From: Akkermansiaceae bacterium
Lineage (GTDB): Bacteria > Verrucomicrobiota > Verrucomicrobiia > Verrucomicrobiales > Akkermansiaceae
Assembly (NCBI GenBank): GCA_021733795.1
Contig: JAIPKB010000002.1
Coordinates: 1-64,000, forward strand
Direction: 5' to 3'
DNA: 64,000 nt
The notes beneath the pieces are model-generated. The model did no database searches and had not been told where the DNA came from. It saw only the letters and a program-made list of their open reading frames with translations. Below, piece after piece: positions 53,931 through 62,975 of the stretch (position 1 is its first letter; the number at the start of each line of letters is the position of its first letter). Both the position numbers and the translations under genes were made by a program.

Positions 53931-56885
53931 TTATTTCGCCACGGCTTCAATCACCCCGCCGAGCTCCAACCATTCGTGGAGTTCCACTGCGGCACTCTTG
54001 CCCTTGATCGCTTCCGGTTGCGTGAGCTTGGGTGCCAGCGCCTTGCTCGGAACGGTGTAGACGAAGGGAATATCCTCGTCGTCCTGCCAAAGCGTGAACC
54101 TCGTCTTGAAGCAGTTGGCCAGCACGGACATCTCCGGGCCGAAGTTGGCGCCCTGGTCGTCCGCCACCATCGACTCGCCGGTGAGGAACAAAATGCCGCT
54201 GAGGGCCGCCGGCGTGAAACAGTGCACATACACGTTGTATTCAAAGGTGGCCGTGGAGTCGCCGACTTGCGGTTTCGGCGAGGGAAGCTGTCCCCACGAG
54301 CTGCCGTCCGGCACCGCCCGGGTTGCCATCATCGCGGGGATGTACTCACCCCAGTATTGTTTCCAATCCGCGATGTAGCGCCGCACGTTGGCGAGGTAAT
54401 AGGGGTTGTCGAAATACTGGCTGCCCACCGTCTTGTAGTCATCCATCAGGCTCGGGGCATCCTTGAGGAAGCTCGGGGCGATCCAGTTCTTGATCGGTAT
54501 GTCCTGCTTGGCCTGCAGGAAGATAATGCCGACCGGACGGCCTGTCTTGGCGGAAATGCTGTGGCCGAGTGCGGCAGCCAACCCTTCTGCATCCTTCCAG
54601 TAGGCAGCAAGGCGGTTGCTCCATTTGCCGTTCGCCTCCATGACCCTCGGGGTACGCGAGGTGCAGATACTGAAGCGGCTGGGAGCATCCCTGCCGTCAC
54701 GGTTCGACTGGTTTTCGATCATGCGCACGATCTGGCCGGACGGGTTGACCTCCGGCACCTCGAATTTGCCGGCAGGGGCGACGACACACCAGACGTCGCC
54801 GAACACGATACCGGTGATGACCCGCTCGTGCACCATCTCACCATTGATGGTGAAATTCACCTTCAGCGTGTGGGGCTTGGGGCCGGCCTCCATCGGCGGC
54901 AGGGTGACCTTCCACTCCGCCATCTCCGGCGTCACGGCGATGGTTTTCCTGATGTCACCGAACTCGAAGTGCACCTTGCAGTCGCCTTCTTCCGGTCCGC
55001 TTTGCCATTCCCCAAAATTCCGGGTGGAGCCCCAGATGGTGACCGGCTTGTCGGCCTGAAACACCCCGTTGTCGCGGAACTGCACGCTCAACAGCGGCAT
55101 CTTGCGGTATTCATAGATCTTCCCGACGGTGGCGGGGTCAATGGTCTCACCGGCAACCTTCAGCTTTTCGTCCGGCCAGGTTTTGCTGGTGACCATCTCG
55201 TTGTCGAAGTAGATGAACGGGGGCATCGGCAGCAGCGCTTTGTTGTAGAGGTTCGGGGCAAACCCGATGCCTGCGGTGCCATAGGAAATGCCGCGCGGCT
55301 GCTTGACGTTCGGAGATGAGACAATCACCTTTTCGCCATCCATCTTCATGCTGGCCGGATGCCAGACCCGGTCTTCACCGGCGAGGAAGAAAAACTTCAC
55401 CTGCTCGTCGCCGTTCTCGATCACCTTCGGGTCGGCAAATCCGGTAACACCTTCGCCTCTGCCCGTGGCATTGGTGCCGGTTTCCGCAACCACCAGACCA
55501 CCCGTGGCATGGTCGAACTCGACGATCACCTGGTCGCCATTGACCGTGTAGGACTTGAACATCGGGCCGTCGGCAACCACTCCCTTGCCATACTGGTTTT
55601 TCAGCGCGTGCAGGGCCAGGCGCTGGCCGGGAACCGCTTTGGCCTGATAGTGGATGGCGCCCTGGATATCGATCTGGCTGGCCATGCCGGTATGGGGAAT
55701 GTCGCGGGCCAGCCAGGTTCCCAGGCGCATCTCGGCGGTGCCGTCGATGCTCGGTGTGCCGACGAAGGTGCCGTTTCCGGGAGAGTAGAATTGGTGGAAA
55801 TAGACCGGCAGCTCCGGCTTGTTCCAGACAATCCGCCAGCCGCGCACCAGGCTGTGCAGGTTGTGATAGTAAGGCAGCCCTTCGCCCATGTTGGCGTAAC
55901 CCTGATTCCAGATGGCGCCGCGGATGGCGTAGGGGACCACCGGGCTCAGGCGGCCATTGAACAGCCAACTGGCATCGCGGTTGGATTTCAGGTTGCCGGG
56001 AACCTCCGCGCTGATTTCCTTCGCCTCTTCGCCCTTCTTGATCGCGGCTTCGCTGGCCGCAATCTGGTCTTCGAGGGACTTGTAAAACGCGCCCCAGGCT
56101 TCCTTGTGCTCCGGGGTCGTCGGGTCGGTTTGCAGGCACTGTTGGTGGATTGCCTTGCTGTAGTCATCCTCGGCGGTCGCGAACCCTTCCCGCGGGATCC
56201 AGGCCTGGATCGCGGTCTGGCTGAAGGAGCAGTTGAGGATGCCGATCGGCACATTCAGCTCCTTGTAAAGCTTGTGGGCGAAGGCAAAGGCGATGGCGCT
56301 GTAGTCACCGTAGTTGCCATTCTTCCAGCAACCGGTCGCCTTCTTGATCGGGTGCAACTGGGACGTCACCGAGGTGACCTGGAACTCCCGGACCGGAGCC
56401 ACCTTGCCTTCGGTTTCCGCCGCCAGTTCCGCCGCCAGCGCGGCACATTTGCTTTTCCCCACCGTCCACTGCATGTTCGACTGGCCGGAAGCCATCCAGA
56501 CTTCACCAACCAAGATGTCGGTGAGAGTCTCCGTCTTTCCTGACTCCTGATCCCCGACTCCTGACTCTTGGATCACCATCTCGGCCGGCTCGAAACTGGC
56601 TTTCAGGTCCTTCAACTGAACCGTCCATTTCCCGTCCTTGTCGGCGGTTCCGGCATTCTTCTGGCCGGCGAATTCGACGGTGACCTTCGTCCCCGGCTTG
56701 CTCCAGCCCCAGACCGGCACGGCCATCCCGCGCTGGAGGATGCCGTGGTCGTGGAACGGGGCGCCGAGCGCGATCGCGAGTTCGCGCGGGGAATCCGCCC
56801 CGGGCGCCGGCGCCGCAGCGGGTGCGGAAAGGAGTGAGAGGATCAGGGTGGCCGCCATGGCGACGCCGGTGGTGAGGTGTTTCAT
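53931..56885 (-). CDS. sialate O-acetylesterase, double-domain (984 aa)
   Basis: Sialate O-acetylesterases remove O-acetyl groups from sialic acids or other sugars. The signal peptide (to about residue 25) precedes a complete first module: FHDHGILQRGMAVPVWGWSKPG, the nucleophile S133 in SGQSNMQ, IGILNCSFSQTAIQAWI, and IRGAIWNQGYAN. A DIQGAIHYQAK segment probably carries the catalytic His. A second module (about 690-984) has the same order of strands, but the position of the nucleophile reads FGDVWCVVAPAGKF, so its Ser and the GQSNM motif are lost. The second half is therefore probably non-catalytic. Residues 105-115 come from a heptamer repeat. The length is about twice that of a single-domain enzyme (about 450-650 aa). 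It lies 10 bp behind the SGNH gene in a tight operon. Confidence 0.88.
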   Translation of the reverse strand: MKHLTTGVAMAATLILSLLSAPAAAPAPGADSPRELAIALGAPFHDHGILQRGMAVPVWGWSKPGTKVTVEFAGQKNAGTADKDGKWTVQLKDLKASFEPAEMVIQESGVGDQESGKTETLTDILVGEVWMASGQSNMQWTVGKSKCAALAAELAAETEGKVAPVREFQVTSVTSQLHPIKKATGCWKNGNYGDYSAIAFAFAHKLYKELNVPIGILNCSFSQTAIQAWIPREGFATAEDDYSKAIHQQCLQTDPTTPEHKEAWGAFYKSLEDQIAASEAAIKKGEEAKEISAEVPGNLKSNRDASWLFNGRLSPVVPYAIRGAIWNQGYANMGEGLPYYHNLHSLVRGWRIVWNKPELPVYFHQFYSPGNGTFVGTPSIDGTAEMRLGTWLARDIPHTGMASQIDIQGAIHYQAKAVPGQRLALHALKNQYGKGVVADGPMFKSYTVNGDQVIVEFDHATGGLVVAETGTNATGRGEGVTGFADPKVIENGDEQVKFFFLAGEDRVWHPASMKMDGEKVIVSSPNVKQPRGISYGTAGIGFAPNLYNKALLPMPPFIYFDNEMVTSKTWPDEKLKVAGETIDPATVGKIYEYRKMPLLSVQFRDNGVFQADKPVTIWGSTRNFGEWQSGPEEGDCKVHFEFGDIRKTIAVTPEMAEWKVTLPPMEAGPKPHTLKVNFTINGEMVHERVITGIVFGDVWCVVAPAGKFEVPEVNPSGQIVRMIENQSNRDGRDAPSRFSICTSRTPRVMEANGKWSNRLAAYWKDAEGLAAALGHSISAKTGRPVGIIFLQAKQDIPIKNWIAPSFLKDAPSLMDDYKTVGSQYFDNPYYLANVRRYIADWKQYWGEYIPAMMATRAVPDGSSWGQLPSPKPQVGDSTATFEYNVYVHCFTPAALSGILFLTGESMVADDQGANFGPEMSVLANCFKTRFTLWQDDEDIPFVYTVPSKALAPKLTQPEAIKGKSAAVELHEWLELGGVIEAVAK
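56539..56566 (+). repeat. four heptamers inside the 984-aa esterase gene
   Basis: Four consecutive 7-bp units (CCTGACT, CCTGATC, CCCGACT, CCTGACT) lie within the coding region, just ahead of the active-site block. On the minus strand they encode a low-complexity Gln-Glu-Ser-Gly segment repeated twice. The unit differs from the A/T-rich heptamers elsewhere but the 7-bp period is the same. Because 28 is not a multiple of three, the flanking sequence must compensate to keep the frame. Confidence 0.75.
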
Positions 56886-56895
56886 GGTTGGTTCT

Positions 56896-58437
56896 CTAAC
56901 TGGTTTCGGGGACGAGCCGTGGGGCAGGGACCAGGCCGGAAGCCTTCCTGCCCATCGCTGTGCTGTCCATACGGATCAACTTGTTGACGACATCGGCAAA
57001 CACTCCTGCCATTTTTCTCGCCCCGGTTGGATTGGGGAGAGTGCTGCCATCGGCCAGGTCTTCCGCAACGTTGAATCCGGCATGCTGGTCTGCCACCACC
57101 ACCGGCGACCGGGACGTGGAATGCGCAGCGGCGTAGCGTGAGATCTTTTCGTTCAGCAGCCGAACCTCATCGGCCTTTCCCGGAATCGGGATGATCTTTG
57201 CCAAGCCGATCTTCACGGTGGCGTTCTTCGAGCGCAATGACTCGACCACCTTGTTGATATTCCCGATGATCTCATCGGTCAACGGCTCCGCGGCCGAGGT
57301 GCCCGACACCAGGTCCCCGGTTCCTATGTGAATCACCGCCACATCGGGCGCAACCCCGCTCAGCAGGCCAGGCGTGTTTTTTGCCAGCCATGCGGAGTTT
57401 CTGCCCCAGTGACCTTCGTGATCCACATCGTATTCATAACTGTCCGGTTCCGTTTTGTTGTCGTTGTGCTTCCTCCGGCTTCCCACGAAATCGATGAGGT
57501 GGCCTTGCCTGCGCAGCATGCCATCGAGGTAACGCCGGTAGGACCCGGACGAGTTGAGACCTTCGGTGATCGAATCGCCGATGAGCATGATCTTCACCGG
57601 GTCGAGGGGGGCCGCCTCCATCATTTGCGAAACAAGAGGATCGATGCCCGCAGCCCAGACCCTATAGCCTTCCGGAGTCAGATGGGTCCCGTCCGTGAAC
57701 AGTCGCTGGTTGATGGATCCATCGGGTATCAGGAACCGGTCGCGCAGATCAAGATAGACCACTTCATTCCGGTTGCAGGCGAGTGCGGCATTGACGGCAT
57801 TGGCCTGCTGACACTTGGCCCACTTGACCTGATTGGAAACCGGCAGAATCCCCATCATGATCACCCGTGTTTGTGGCAGACGGCGGCGAAACACCTGGGC
57901 GATCGCCCGCGCGCCGGCCGCCACATCCTGCGGAGGGCAATCGGCACCGAGATCCCACCGGACCGCGCCGCCGGCACTTTGGGTGACCCCGAAATTGTTG
58001 GTGCCGCACAGCAGCACCGCCACTTTGGGCTGCCGGCCTGCGGCGAAATCCAGGTTGCCGTGGGTCACCCGGTAGAGCATCACCGGGGTGATGTCACCGG
58101 AGTTTCCCATGTTGAGCGGGTGGAACCGGGAATACTCCTTTTCCCATACCTCCCGGCCCGTGCCGGCACCCAGTGACCAGTGCCAGGTGATGGAATCCCC
58201 GAAGAACACCAGCTCCGTCCGATCCGCCCGGGCGACTTCCAGGTTCACCCGCTGGAATTGCCCATGCCAGTAGTCATCCTTGATCGTCCCGGGCATCGTG
58301 GTGCTGGGGGATACCGGAATCTCATCCCAGAAAAGCGGGGCAGGCGTGATGACGGGGGCCGTTTCCCCAAGCAAGCTTGAGCAAGCGGCCAACGAGCATG
58401 CGAACGCTACCGAAATGGTTTCGATTGGACATGTCAT
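56896..58437 (-). CDS. exported protein with two SGNH/GDSL-hydrolase domains
   Basis: The start at 58437 (MTCPIE) is chosen because it opens a short hydrophobic segment with a lipobox-like SLAAC; the upstream frame is proline-rich and not protein-like. The 513-aa protein has a first SGNH domain (about 70-275) with GDSIT (S82), the oxyanion asparagine in GTNN, and the catalytic pair D249-H252 in DGTHLTPEGY, all intact. A second domain (about 280-490) has GDSITEG (S289) but GTGD in place of GTND, and DGSTLPNPTG where DGxHPN is expected. The second catalytic histidine is therefore missing. The protein is probably an acetyl-xylan- or sialate-type deacetylase with one active domain. It lies 19 bp behind the 451-aa esterase and 10 bp ahead of the 984-aa one. 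Confidence 0.85.
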   Translation of the reverse strand: MTCPIETISVAFACSLAACSSLLGETAPVITPAPLFWDEIPVSPSTTMPGTIKDDYWHGQFQRVNLEVARADRTELVFFGDSITWHWSLGAGTGREVWEKEYSRFHPLNMGNSGDITPVMLYRVTHGNLDFAAGRQPKVAVLLCGTNNFGVTQSAGGAVRWDLGADCPPQDVAAGARAIAQVFRRRLPQTRVIMMGILPVSNQVKWAKCQQANAVNAALACNRNEVVYLDLRDRFLIPDGSINQRLFTDGTHLTPEGYRVWAAGIDPLVSQMMEAAPLDPVKIMLIGDSITEGLNSSGSYRRYLDGMLRRQGHLIDFVGSRRKHNDNKTEPDSYEYDVDHEGHWGRNSAWLAKNTPGLLSGVAPDVAVIHIGTGDLVSGTSAAEPLTDEIIGNINKVVESLRSKNATVKIGLAKIIPIPGKADEVRLLNEKISRYAAAHSTSRSPVVVADQHAGFNVAEDLADGSTLPNPTGARKMAGVFADVVNKLIRMDSTAMGRKASGLVPAPRLVPETS

Positions 58438-58456
58438 GGCATCAATGGCGCGGGTG

Positions 58457-59812
58457 TCACTCTCCCGTGCCGCCGGTCCAGTTGTCGGTATGGAAGGGGG
58501 AGGCGGGAAGGCCTTCTGAATTGGTGAGGTTGGGGTTGGCGGTGCGGTGCCAACCGAAGCGGACCTGCTTGGGGTCTTTGACATTCCCGGCGCTCACAAC
58601 GACGGTCTCTCCATTGATCACCGCTTCAGCCTCGACGAAGTTTCCGTCCGCGCCGGCGATCTTGAATTCGGTGAGCGGTTTGCCGTCGCGGGACTTCAGT
58701 CCGCCGGAGGCGTGGGCGAACGACAATTGGACCTTGTCTCCTCTGGTCTCCATCGCCTTGAAGAGGGGGCCGGAGTAGATCACGTCCTTCTTGCCGTAGT
58801 CCTTTGCGAGCGCCCAGCGGGCGAGTCGGTTGCCGACGTCGTGTTTGTTGCGGGGGTGGATGTCGCCGATGTTGGCGACGAGGTCGGTGATGACCGCCAT
58901 TCCGGTGTTGGGGAGTTTCAAGGTGGCGGTTTGGGCCTCCCACAGCGCGGGAAGTTGGCCGTCCTCGTAGCGCGGGTTTCCCCAAGGGGCGATTTGGACG
59001 AAGTAGAAGGGCATCTCCTTGTTATGGAAGGCGTCGCGCCATCCGAGAATGAGATCCTTCATCTTGTCGCCGTAGCTGAGGCCGTTCTTTTGAATGACAT
59101 TGGTCTCGCCCTGGTACCAGATCGTGCCGCGCACTGGAAACTTCACGATGGGCGCGATCATGCCGTTGTACATCTTCCCGGAAGACTTTTCCGTGATGGT
59201 CCATGGTTCGATCGGGGAGCCGCCCCAGGAGCTGTTGATCAGTCCCATGGGAACATCCACTTCGGTATGGAGTTCCCTGCCGAAATGATAGAGCACTGCG
59301 GAAAAATTCGGGATGTTCTCCGGAGTGCATTCCTTCCAGGTCGCCTTCACGTCCTTGGCGGGTTCGTTGGCCTGCACCTTGGGGATGTGGAAGAGGCGAA
59401 TGCCGGAATGTTTGGCACCAGCGATGAATTCCTTGGCGTTGTCGGTATTCTTGAGCGGCCATTCCATGTTCGACTGGCCGGATCCGATCCAGACGTCGCC
59501 GATGAGGATGTCCTTGAGGACGATTTCGTTGTTCCCTTTGACGGTCAGCTTGTGGGGTTTGCCGCCATCGGCAGACAGGCTTGGCAGCCCGGCGAGCCAG
59601 TTGCCCTCGGTGTCGGCGGTGGCCGTTGCGGAGTGCCGATCAAAAGTGACCGTGATCTTTTCCCCGGCCTCGGCCGTGCCCCAGACATGCTGAGGGGTGT
59701 CCCGCTGCAGGACCATGTGGTCGCTGAAGACTGCGGGGAGGGTGACGTCGGCGGGTGAGGGGAGGGAGGTGCTGAGAATGGCGAGCAGCGTGAAAAAGGG
59801 CGTGTGTTTCAT
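58457..59812 (-). CDS. sialate O-acetylesterase (451 aa)
   Basis: A canonical, complete family member. After a signal peptide (MKHTPFFTLLAILSTSLPSPA) come ADVTLPAVFSDHMVLQR and VWGTAEAGEKITVTF, both typical of the N-terminal jelly roll. The nucleophile S111 sits in IGDVWIGSGQSNMEW. Further blocks are VPMGLINSSWGGSPIEPW, VRGTIWYQGETNV, and the catalytic histidine in NIGDIHPRNK. The C-terminal strands end GWHRTANPNLTNSEGLPASPF. It should cleave acetyl esters from sialic acid or from other acetylated sugars outside the cytoplasm. It is the first gene of a three-gene esterase run, downstream of the heptamer hairpin element. Confidence 0.94.
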   Translation of the reverse strand: MKHTPFFTLLAILSTSLPSPADVTLPAVFSDHMVLQRDTPQHVWGTAEAGEKITVTFDRHSATATADTEGNWLAGLPSLSADGGKPHKLTVKGNNEIVLKDILIGDVWIGSGQSNMEWPLKNTDNAKEFIAGAKHSGIRLFHIPKVQANEPAKDVKATWKECTPENIPNFSAVLYHFGRELHTEVDVPMGLINSSWGGSPIEPWTITEKSSGKMYNGMIAPIVKFPVRGTIWYQGETNVIQKNGLSYGDKMKDLILGWRDAFHNKEMPFYFVQIAPWGNPRYEDGQLPALWEAQTATLKLPNTGMAVITDLVANIGDIHPRNKHDVGNRLARWALAKDYGKKDVIYSGPLFKAMETRGDKVQLSFAHASGGLKSRDGKPLTEFKIAGADGNFVEAEAVINGETVVVSAGNVKDPKQVRFGWHRTANPNLTNSEGLPASPFHTDNWTGGTGE

Positions 59813-60164
59813 GGTATATTGCTGGGAAGTTTTGTTTGGGCGGGGCGTTGTTGAGAAGGGAGAATGGGAGCGGATCAAGAGTCCTTGAAACCGGGAAGTC
59901 TTTGCCAAGGAGTCAAGCTTTGAGCGCTCAATGGATTGATGATTGACGATTGATGAGTGATGAGTGTTGATTTTTGAGCTGGAGCTTGCGCGGTGTGGAC
60001 GCTCGATTTCAAGCTCACTTCAAAAATCAAAAATCAAAAATCAAAAATCAAAAATCAAAAATCAAAAATCAAAAATCAAAAATCAAAAATCAAAAATCAA
60101 AAATCGTCAATCGGTAATCACAAATCCTCTTCATGTCCCTCCATCTCCGGCGGCACTCTGCTGG
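59813..60164. other. intergenic region occupied mostly by the heptamer element
   Basis: No gene is supported in these 352 bases. About 190 of them form the repeat element described next; the remainder is the leader of the 451-aa esterase, with no clear promoter consensus seen on the minus strand. Confidence 0.6.
59935..60125. repeat. inverted heptamer arrays around a hairpin core
   Basis: Left arm: six 7-bp units of ATTGATG type (59935-59976). Right arm: twelve identical CAAAAAT units (60021-60104) followed by three degenerate ones to 60125. The arms are in opposite orientation. Between them, GAGCTTG (59982-59988) pairs perfectly with CAAGCTC (60010-60016), and TTTTTG pairs with CAAAAA, so the DNA or its RNA can fold into one long stem. 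The core GATTTC..GCTCAC.TC is shared with the element at 47.0 kb. It lies between two minus-strand genes and could act as a terminator or processing site, or be a mobile-type repeat. Confidence 0.85.
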
Positions 60165-62687
60165 TCAGCGCACCGGCTTCAGGGTGAATGACTTGATGGC
60201 CATCCCGTACTGCGGAGGATCGGTGCGGGAGAAACGCAGGGTATTCGCGCCCTCCTTGAGGGTGAGCGTGACCGGTTGGGAATCCTGCCACTTCCCGAGC
60301 GTGAAGGGCATTTCCATGGCAATCCCGGGCCCGGCGTCATTCGCGGAGACGTTGAGCCGCTGATTGTAGTTCGCCGTGACCACCTTCGCGCTCAGCGCGT
60401 ACTTGCCCGCACGCGGGACGGTGACCTGATACTCGAAACTCGATTTCGTGCCCTGCCGCGGCCCGGTCGGATCCATCTTCGGACTATTGGCGTAGTAAGT
60501 TTTGGCATAGGTGTCCGATATCCGCTCGCAGACATTGCCGTAGATGTCGTAGAGACCCCAGGGATTGGGCTTCTTCTGGCCTACCGGATGCGACTTGCCA
60601 CCCGCGTTGTCCTTGAACCAGGCGTAGTCCCCGAGCGGCGTGGGCTCGTTGCCGAAGAACCACATGGTGTCACGCCCCGCGCGACTGGCGTATTCCCACT
60701 CGGCCTCGGTGGGAAGCCGCACGTCCAGGCCGGTCTTCTCGGCGAGCTTGTCGCAGAATTCCACCGCGTCAGGCGCGGCGATGTTGTCAACCGGGCAGTC
60801 CGGGGCCTTGGTGGACCGGCTGGGGTTGGATCCCATGATGGCCTGATACTGCGCCTGCGTCACCTCGTACTTGCCCAGATAGAATCCCCTGGTGAGCGTG
60901 ACCTCGTGCTGTGGCACCTCGACGCATTCGAACCTGCCATCGATCTTGCTGTCACCTCCCATCGCGAACGTTCCGGGTTTGATGTAGGTCAGCTCCATGG
61001 TCACGCCGTCGCCCAGGTCGAGCGTCAGTTCACGCGGGGCTTCGTTGCCGGCAGGCGTCACCGCTGCCCGTAACCCCCAGTTCTCGTATCTGCCATAGCC
61101 ACCGCTGAGGAGTCGCGTCCCGGACGTGCAAAGGGGGGCGTCGCTCTTCCACGTGCCGCCCCGCAGAACCGTCAGGCCCTCGATGCCGAAACGCGGGAGG
61201 AAGATCTGCAGGCCGCCGCCGAAGCTCTTCATGGCAAGGACCTCCCGGGTGCTGCCGGACGGCTTGCTGTAGGCGGCGGCCGGTATCGATATGACGCCGT
61301 CCCCGCCGGAGGTGATCTTCTTGTCCTCGGGCCTGGCAGGAGCGTCCGCCACCTTCTCTGGCGCCGTGGGTTCGTTGGACTCGCCGAGTTCCTCGCCGAG
61401 CGCGCCGAGCGTCACGGCTTTTGCCTTCTCGATAATCGTCCGCTGCGTGCGGAGCGCCACGCCGTTCCAAACGGCGGGGGGGCCGTCGTGCTCCCCGTAG
61501 GTCCGTTGTTCTCCCAGGACCTCGCCGACCCAGTAGGCCCGCTTGACCTGTAGATAGGCCTTCTCGTTGCCACGTGCCTGCGTGGTAGCGAGGAAATCGA
61601 GGTCGTTCTTGTAGCGCGTGCTCGTCCAGCCGCCACCCCAGCCGGCACCGAGGCAAGGCACCCAGCCGTCGGGCGTCCAGTGGACGAGGGCGGCGTGGCC
61701 GCGCTGCGGGCGGGCCGTGGTCGGGATCCCGAACGCGCGCAGGATGAAGCGCCCGAAGAACGCGCGGCGGCCGCAGACCCCGCCGTTCATGAGGATATTC
61801 TGAAAGAACTGCAACTCGGGCCTGTCGTACTTGACGTCCCCCGACCCGTACCTGACTTCGGTCCCGACGGCATTCACGTAGCGCCAGCCGTAGTTCGGGG
61901 TATGGATGTGGTCGGGCCGGAAGTTCCGAAGCATCTGGCGGCCCCAGGCCGCGATCTCGTCCGGCTCTTCACCGGCGACGACAAAGCGGAGATCCCAGGT
62001 GCTCAGGCGGTCGAACGCCGGATCCAGTTCGCCGCCGAGGTACGCCTTCTCGTAGCTGAGGTATCGCTTGACCGGGTCCACGCTCGCCGGCGCATCCGCC
62101 GAGGCTGTTGCGTTTCTCTGCTCAACCGGCACCGCGTGTTCCAGGCTGATGGCGAGCGCCAGCCGCTGCAGGACACCGTCGCCGGCCTTTTTGCTCGCCT
62201 TCTGGATCGCCGTGTAGATTCCCATGGCACGACCGTACTTGCCTCCATTGGCACCGTCCGCCACCAGCATCTGCTTTATGAGGCCGGCGTCCGCCAGCAT
62301 CTGCTCGACCAGCGCGGCCTGCTCCTTTCCCTGCTGGGAGAACTCCGCCAGGCCTTGAGGCGTGGCCTCGAGCAGGACGACGTACTTCGCGAGCTTGGCG
62401 TCCAGCGCGTCGCTGGCCAGGAACTGGTTCAGCTGGCGTGCCTCCCCGGTCTCAGGCGCAAGGGCCTTCTCCGGGTCGACCTTTGGGACCTTGGCGGAGA
62501 GCTCGGTCCGCAGTTGGTTGAGCATGCCGGTGTAGCGCGCCTCAAGTTTCCGACCGGCCTCGGTGAGCGGCGTTTGCGGCACCGGCTGTTGCCCGGCTGC
62601 CCAAACGCTAGAGGTCCCGATCGCCAGGGCGATCAGTGTCATGCAGATACCTTTCATCATTTTCGTGGTTCGGTTGGGTGTCATCAT
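60165..62687 (-). CDS. secreted transglutaminase-like / FGE-sulfatase-like / carbohydrate-binding fusion
   Basis: The 840-aa protein has a signal peptide (to about residue 31) and a helical N-terminal region (35-230). A transglutaminase-like region follows, with Cys305 in NGGVCGRRAF and His331 in RGHAALVHWTPDGW, the expected Cys-His order. From about 555 to 720 comes a formylglycine-generating-enzyme (SUMF1) fold: YIKPGTFAMGGD, YLGKYEVTQAQYQAIMGSNPS, RLPTEAEWEYASRAG, NPWGLYDIYGNVCE. Its last part, normally containing RGGSW and a late cysteine, is absent; instead a carbohydrate-binding-like domain (about 725-840, SFEYQVTVPRAGKYALSAKV...) closes the chain. In bacteria the SUMF1 fold often serves as a binding domain rather than an oxidase, which fits the truncation. 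The combination is unusual and its substrate is unknown. Confidence 0.8.
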   Translation of the reverse strand: MMTPNRTTKMMKGICMTLIALAIGTSSVWAAGQQPVPQTPLTEAGRKLEARYTGMLNQLRTELSAKVPKVDPEKALAPETGEARQLNQFLASDALDAKLAKYVVLLEATPQGLAEFSQQGKEQAALVEQMLADAGLIKQMLVADGANGGKYGRAMGIYTAIQKASKKAGDGVLQRLALAISLEHAVPVEQRNATASADAPASVDPVKRYLSYEKAYLGGELDPAFDRLSTWDLRFVVAGEEPDEIAAWGRQMLRNFRPDHIHTPNYGWRYVNAVGTEVRYGSGDVKYDRPELQFFQNILMNGGVCGRRAFFGRFILRAFGIPTTARPQRGHAALVHWTPDGWVPCLGAGWGGGWTSTRYKNDLDFLATTQARGNEKAYLQVKRAYWVGEVLGEQRTYGEHDGPPAVWNGVALRTQRTIIEKAKAVTLGALGEELGESNEPTAPEKVADAPARPEDKKITSGGDGVISIPAAAYSKPSGSTREVLAMKSFGGGLQIFLPRFGIEGLTVLRGGTWKSDAPLCTSGTRLLSGGYGRYENWGLRAAVTPAGNEAPRELTLDLGDGVTMELTYIKPGTFAMGGDSKIDGRFECVEVPQHEVTLTRGFYLGKYEVTQAQYQAIMGSNPSRSTKAPDCPVDNIAAPDAVEFCDKLAEKTGLDVRLPTEAEWEYASRAGRDTMWFFGNEPTPLGDYAWFKDNAGGKSHPVGQKKPNPWGLYDIYGNVCERISDTYAKTYYANSPKMDPTGPRQGTKSSFEYQVTVPRAGKYALSAKVVTANYNQRLNVSANDAGPGIAMEMPFTLGKWQDSQPVTLTLKEGANTLRFSRTDPPQYGMAIKSFTLKPVR

Positions 62688-62975
62688 AAATCAGATTTCT
62701 GTTTCATGGTTCGTTGTGTGTCGGAGGTTGTCATCAGGTTCGTTTCCATCACAAATCCCGGCCGTCAGGCTGGGACAGGGCCGGAAGTCTTCCTGCCGTC
62801 AGAGGCTTCTTCTTACTGACCTGACAAGCCGCCCCTTTCAACTCCCTTCAGAGCCGCCTCCCACATCTCGGGTGCTCCAGGACGTCTCGCCGGTCGGCAC
62901 CGACCCCGACCCGGGCTTCGCATGGTGTCAGCCCTCGGTGGCACAAGGTGGCCAACCCCAATCTGCTACAGCCGA
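62688..62975. other. intergenic region, 288 bp
   Basis: No gene is supported. A short minus-strand frame of 21 codons ending in an overlap with the start of the fusion gene exists but has no supporting signals. No clear terminator hairpin or promoter was recognised. Confidence 0.4.

Noticed and set aside
60021..60104. Possible CRISPR array
   Set aside because: The units are only 7 bp with no spacers between them, so this is a simple tandem repeat; no cas genes are present.
62688..62760. 21-codon leader peptide ahead of the fusion gene
   Set aside because: It ends in an overlap with the next start, but no codon bias, regulatory repeat or attenuator hairpin supports it.
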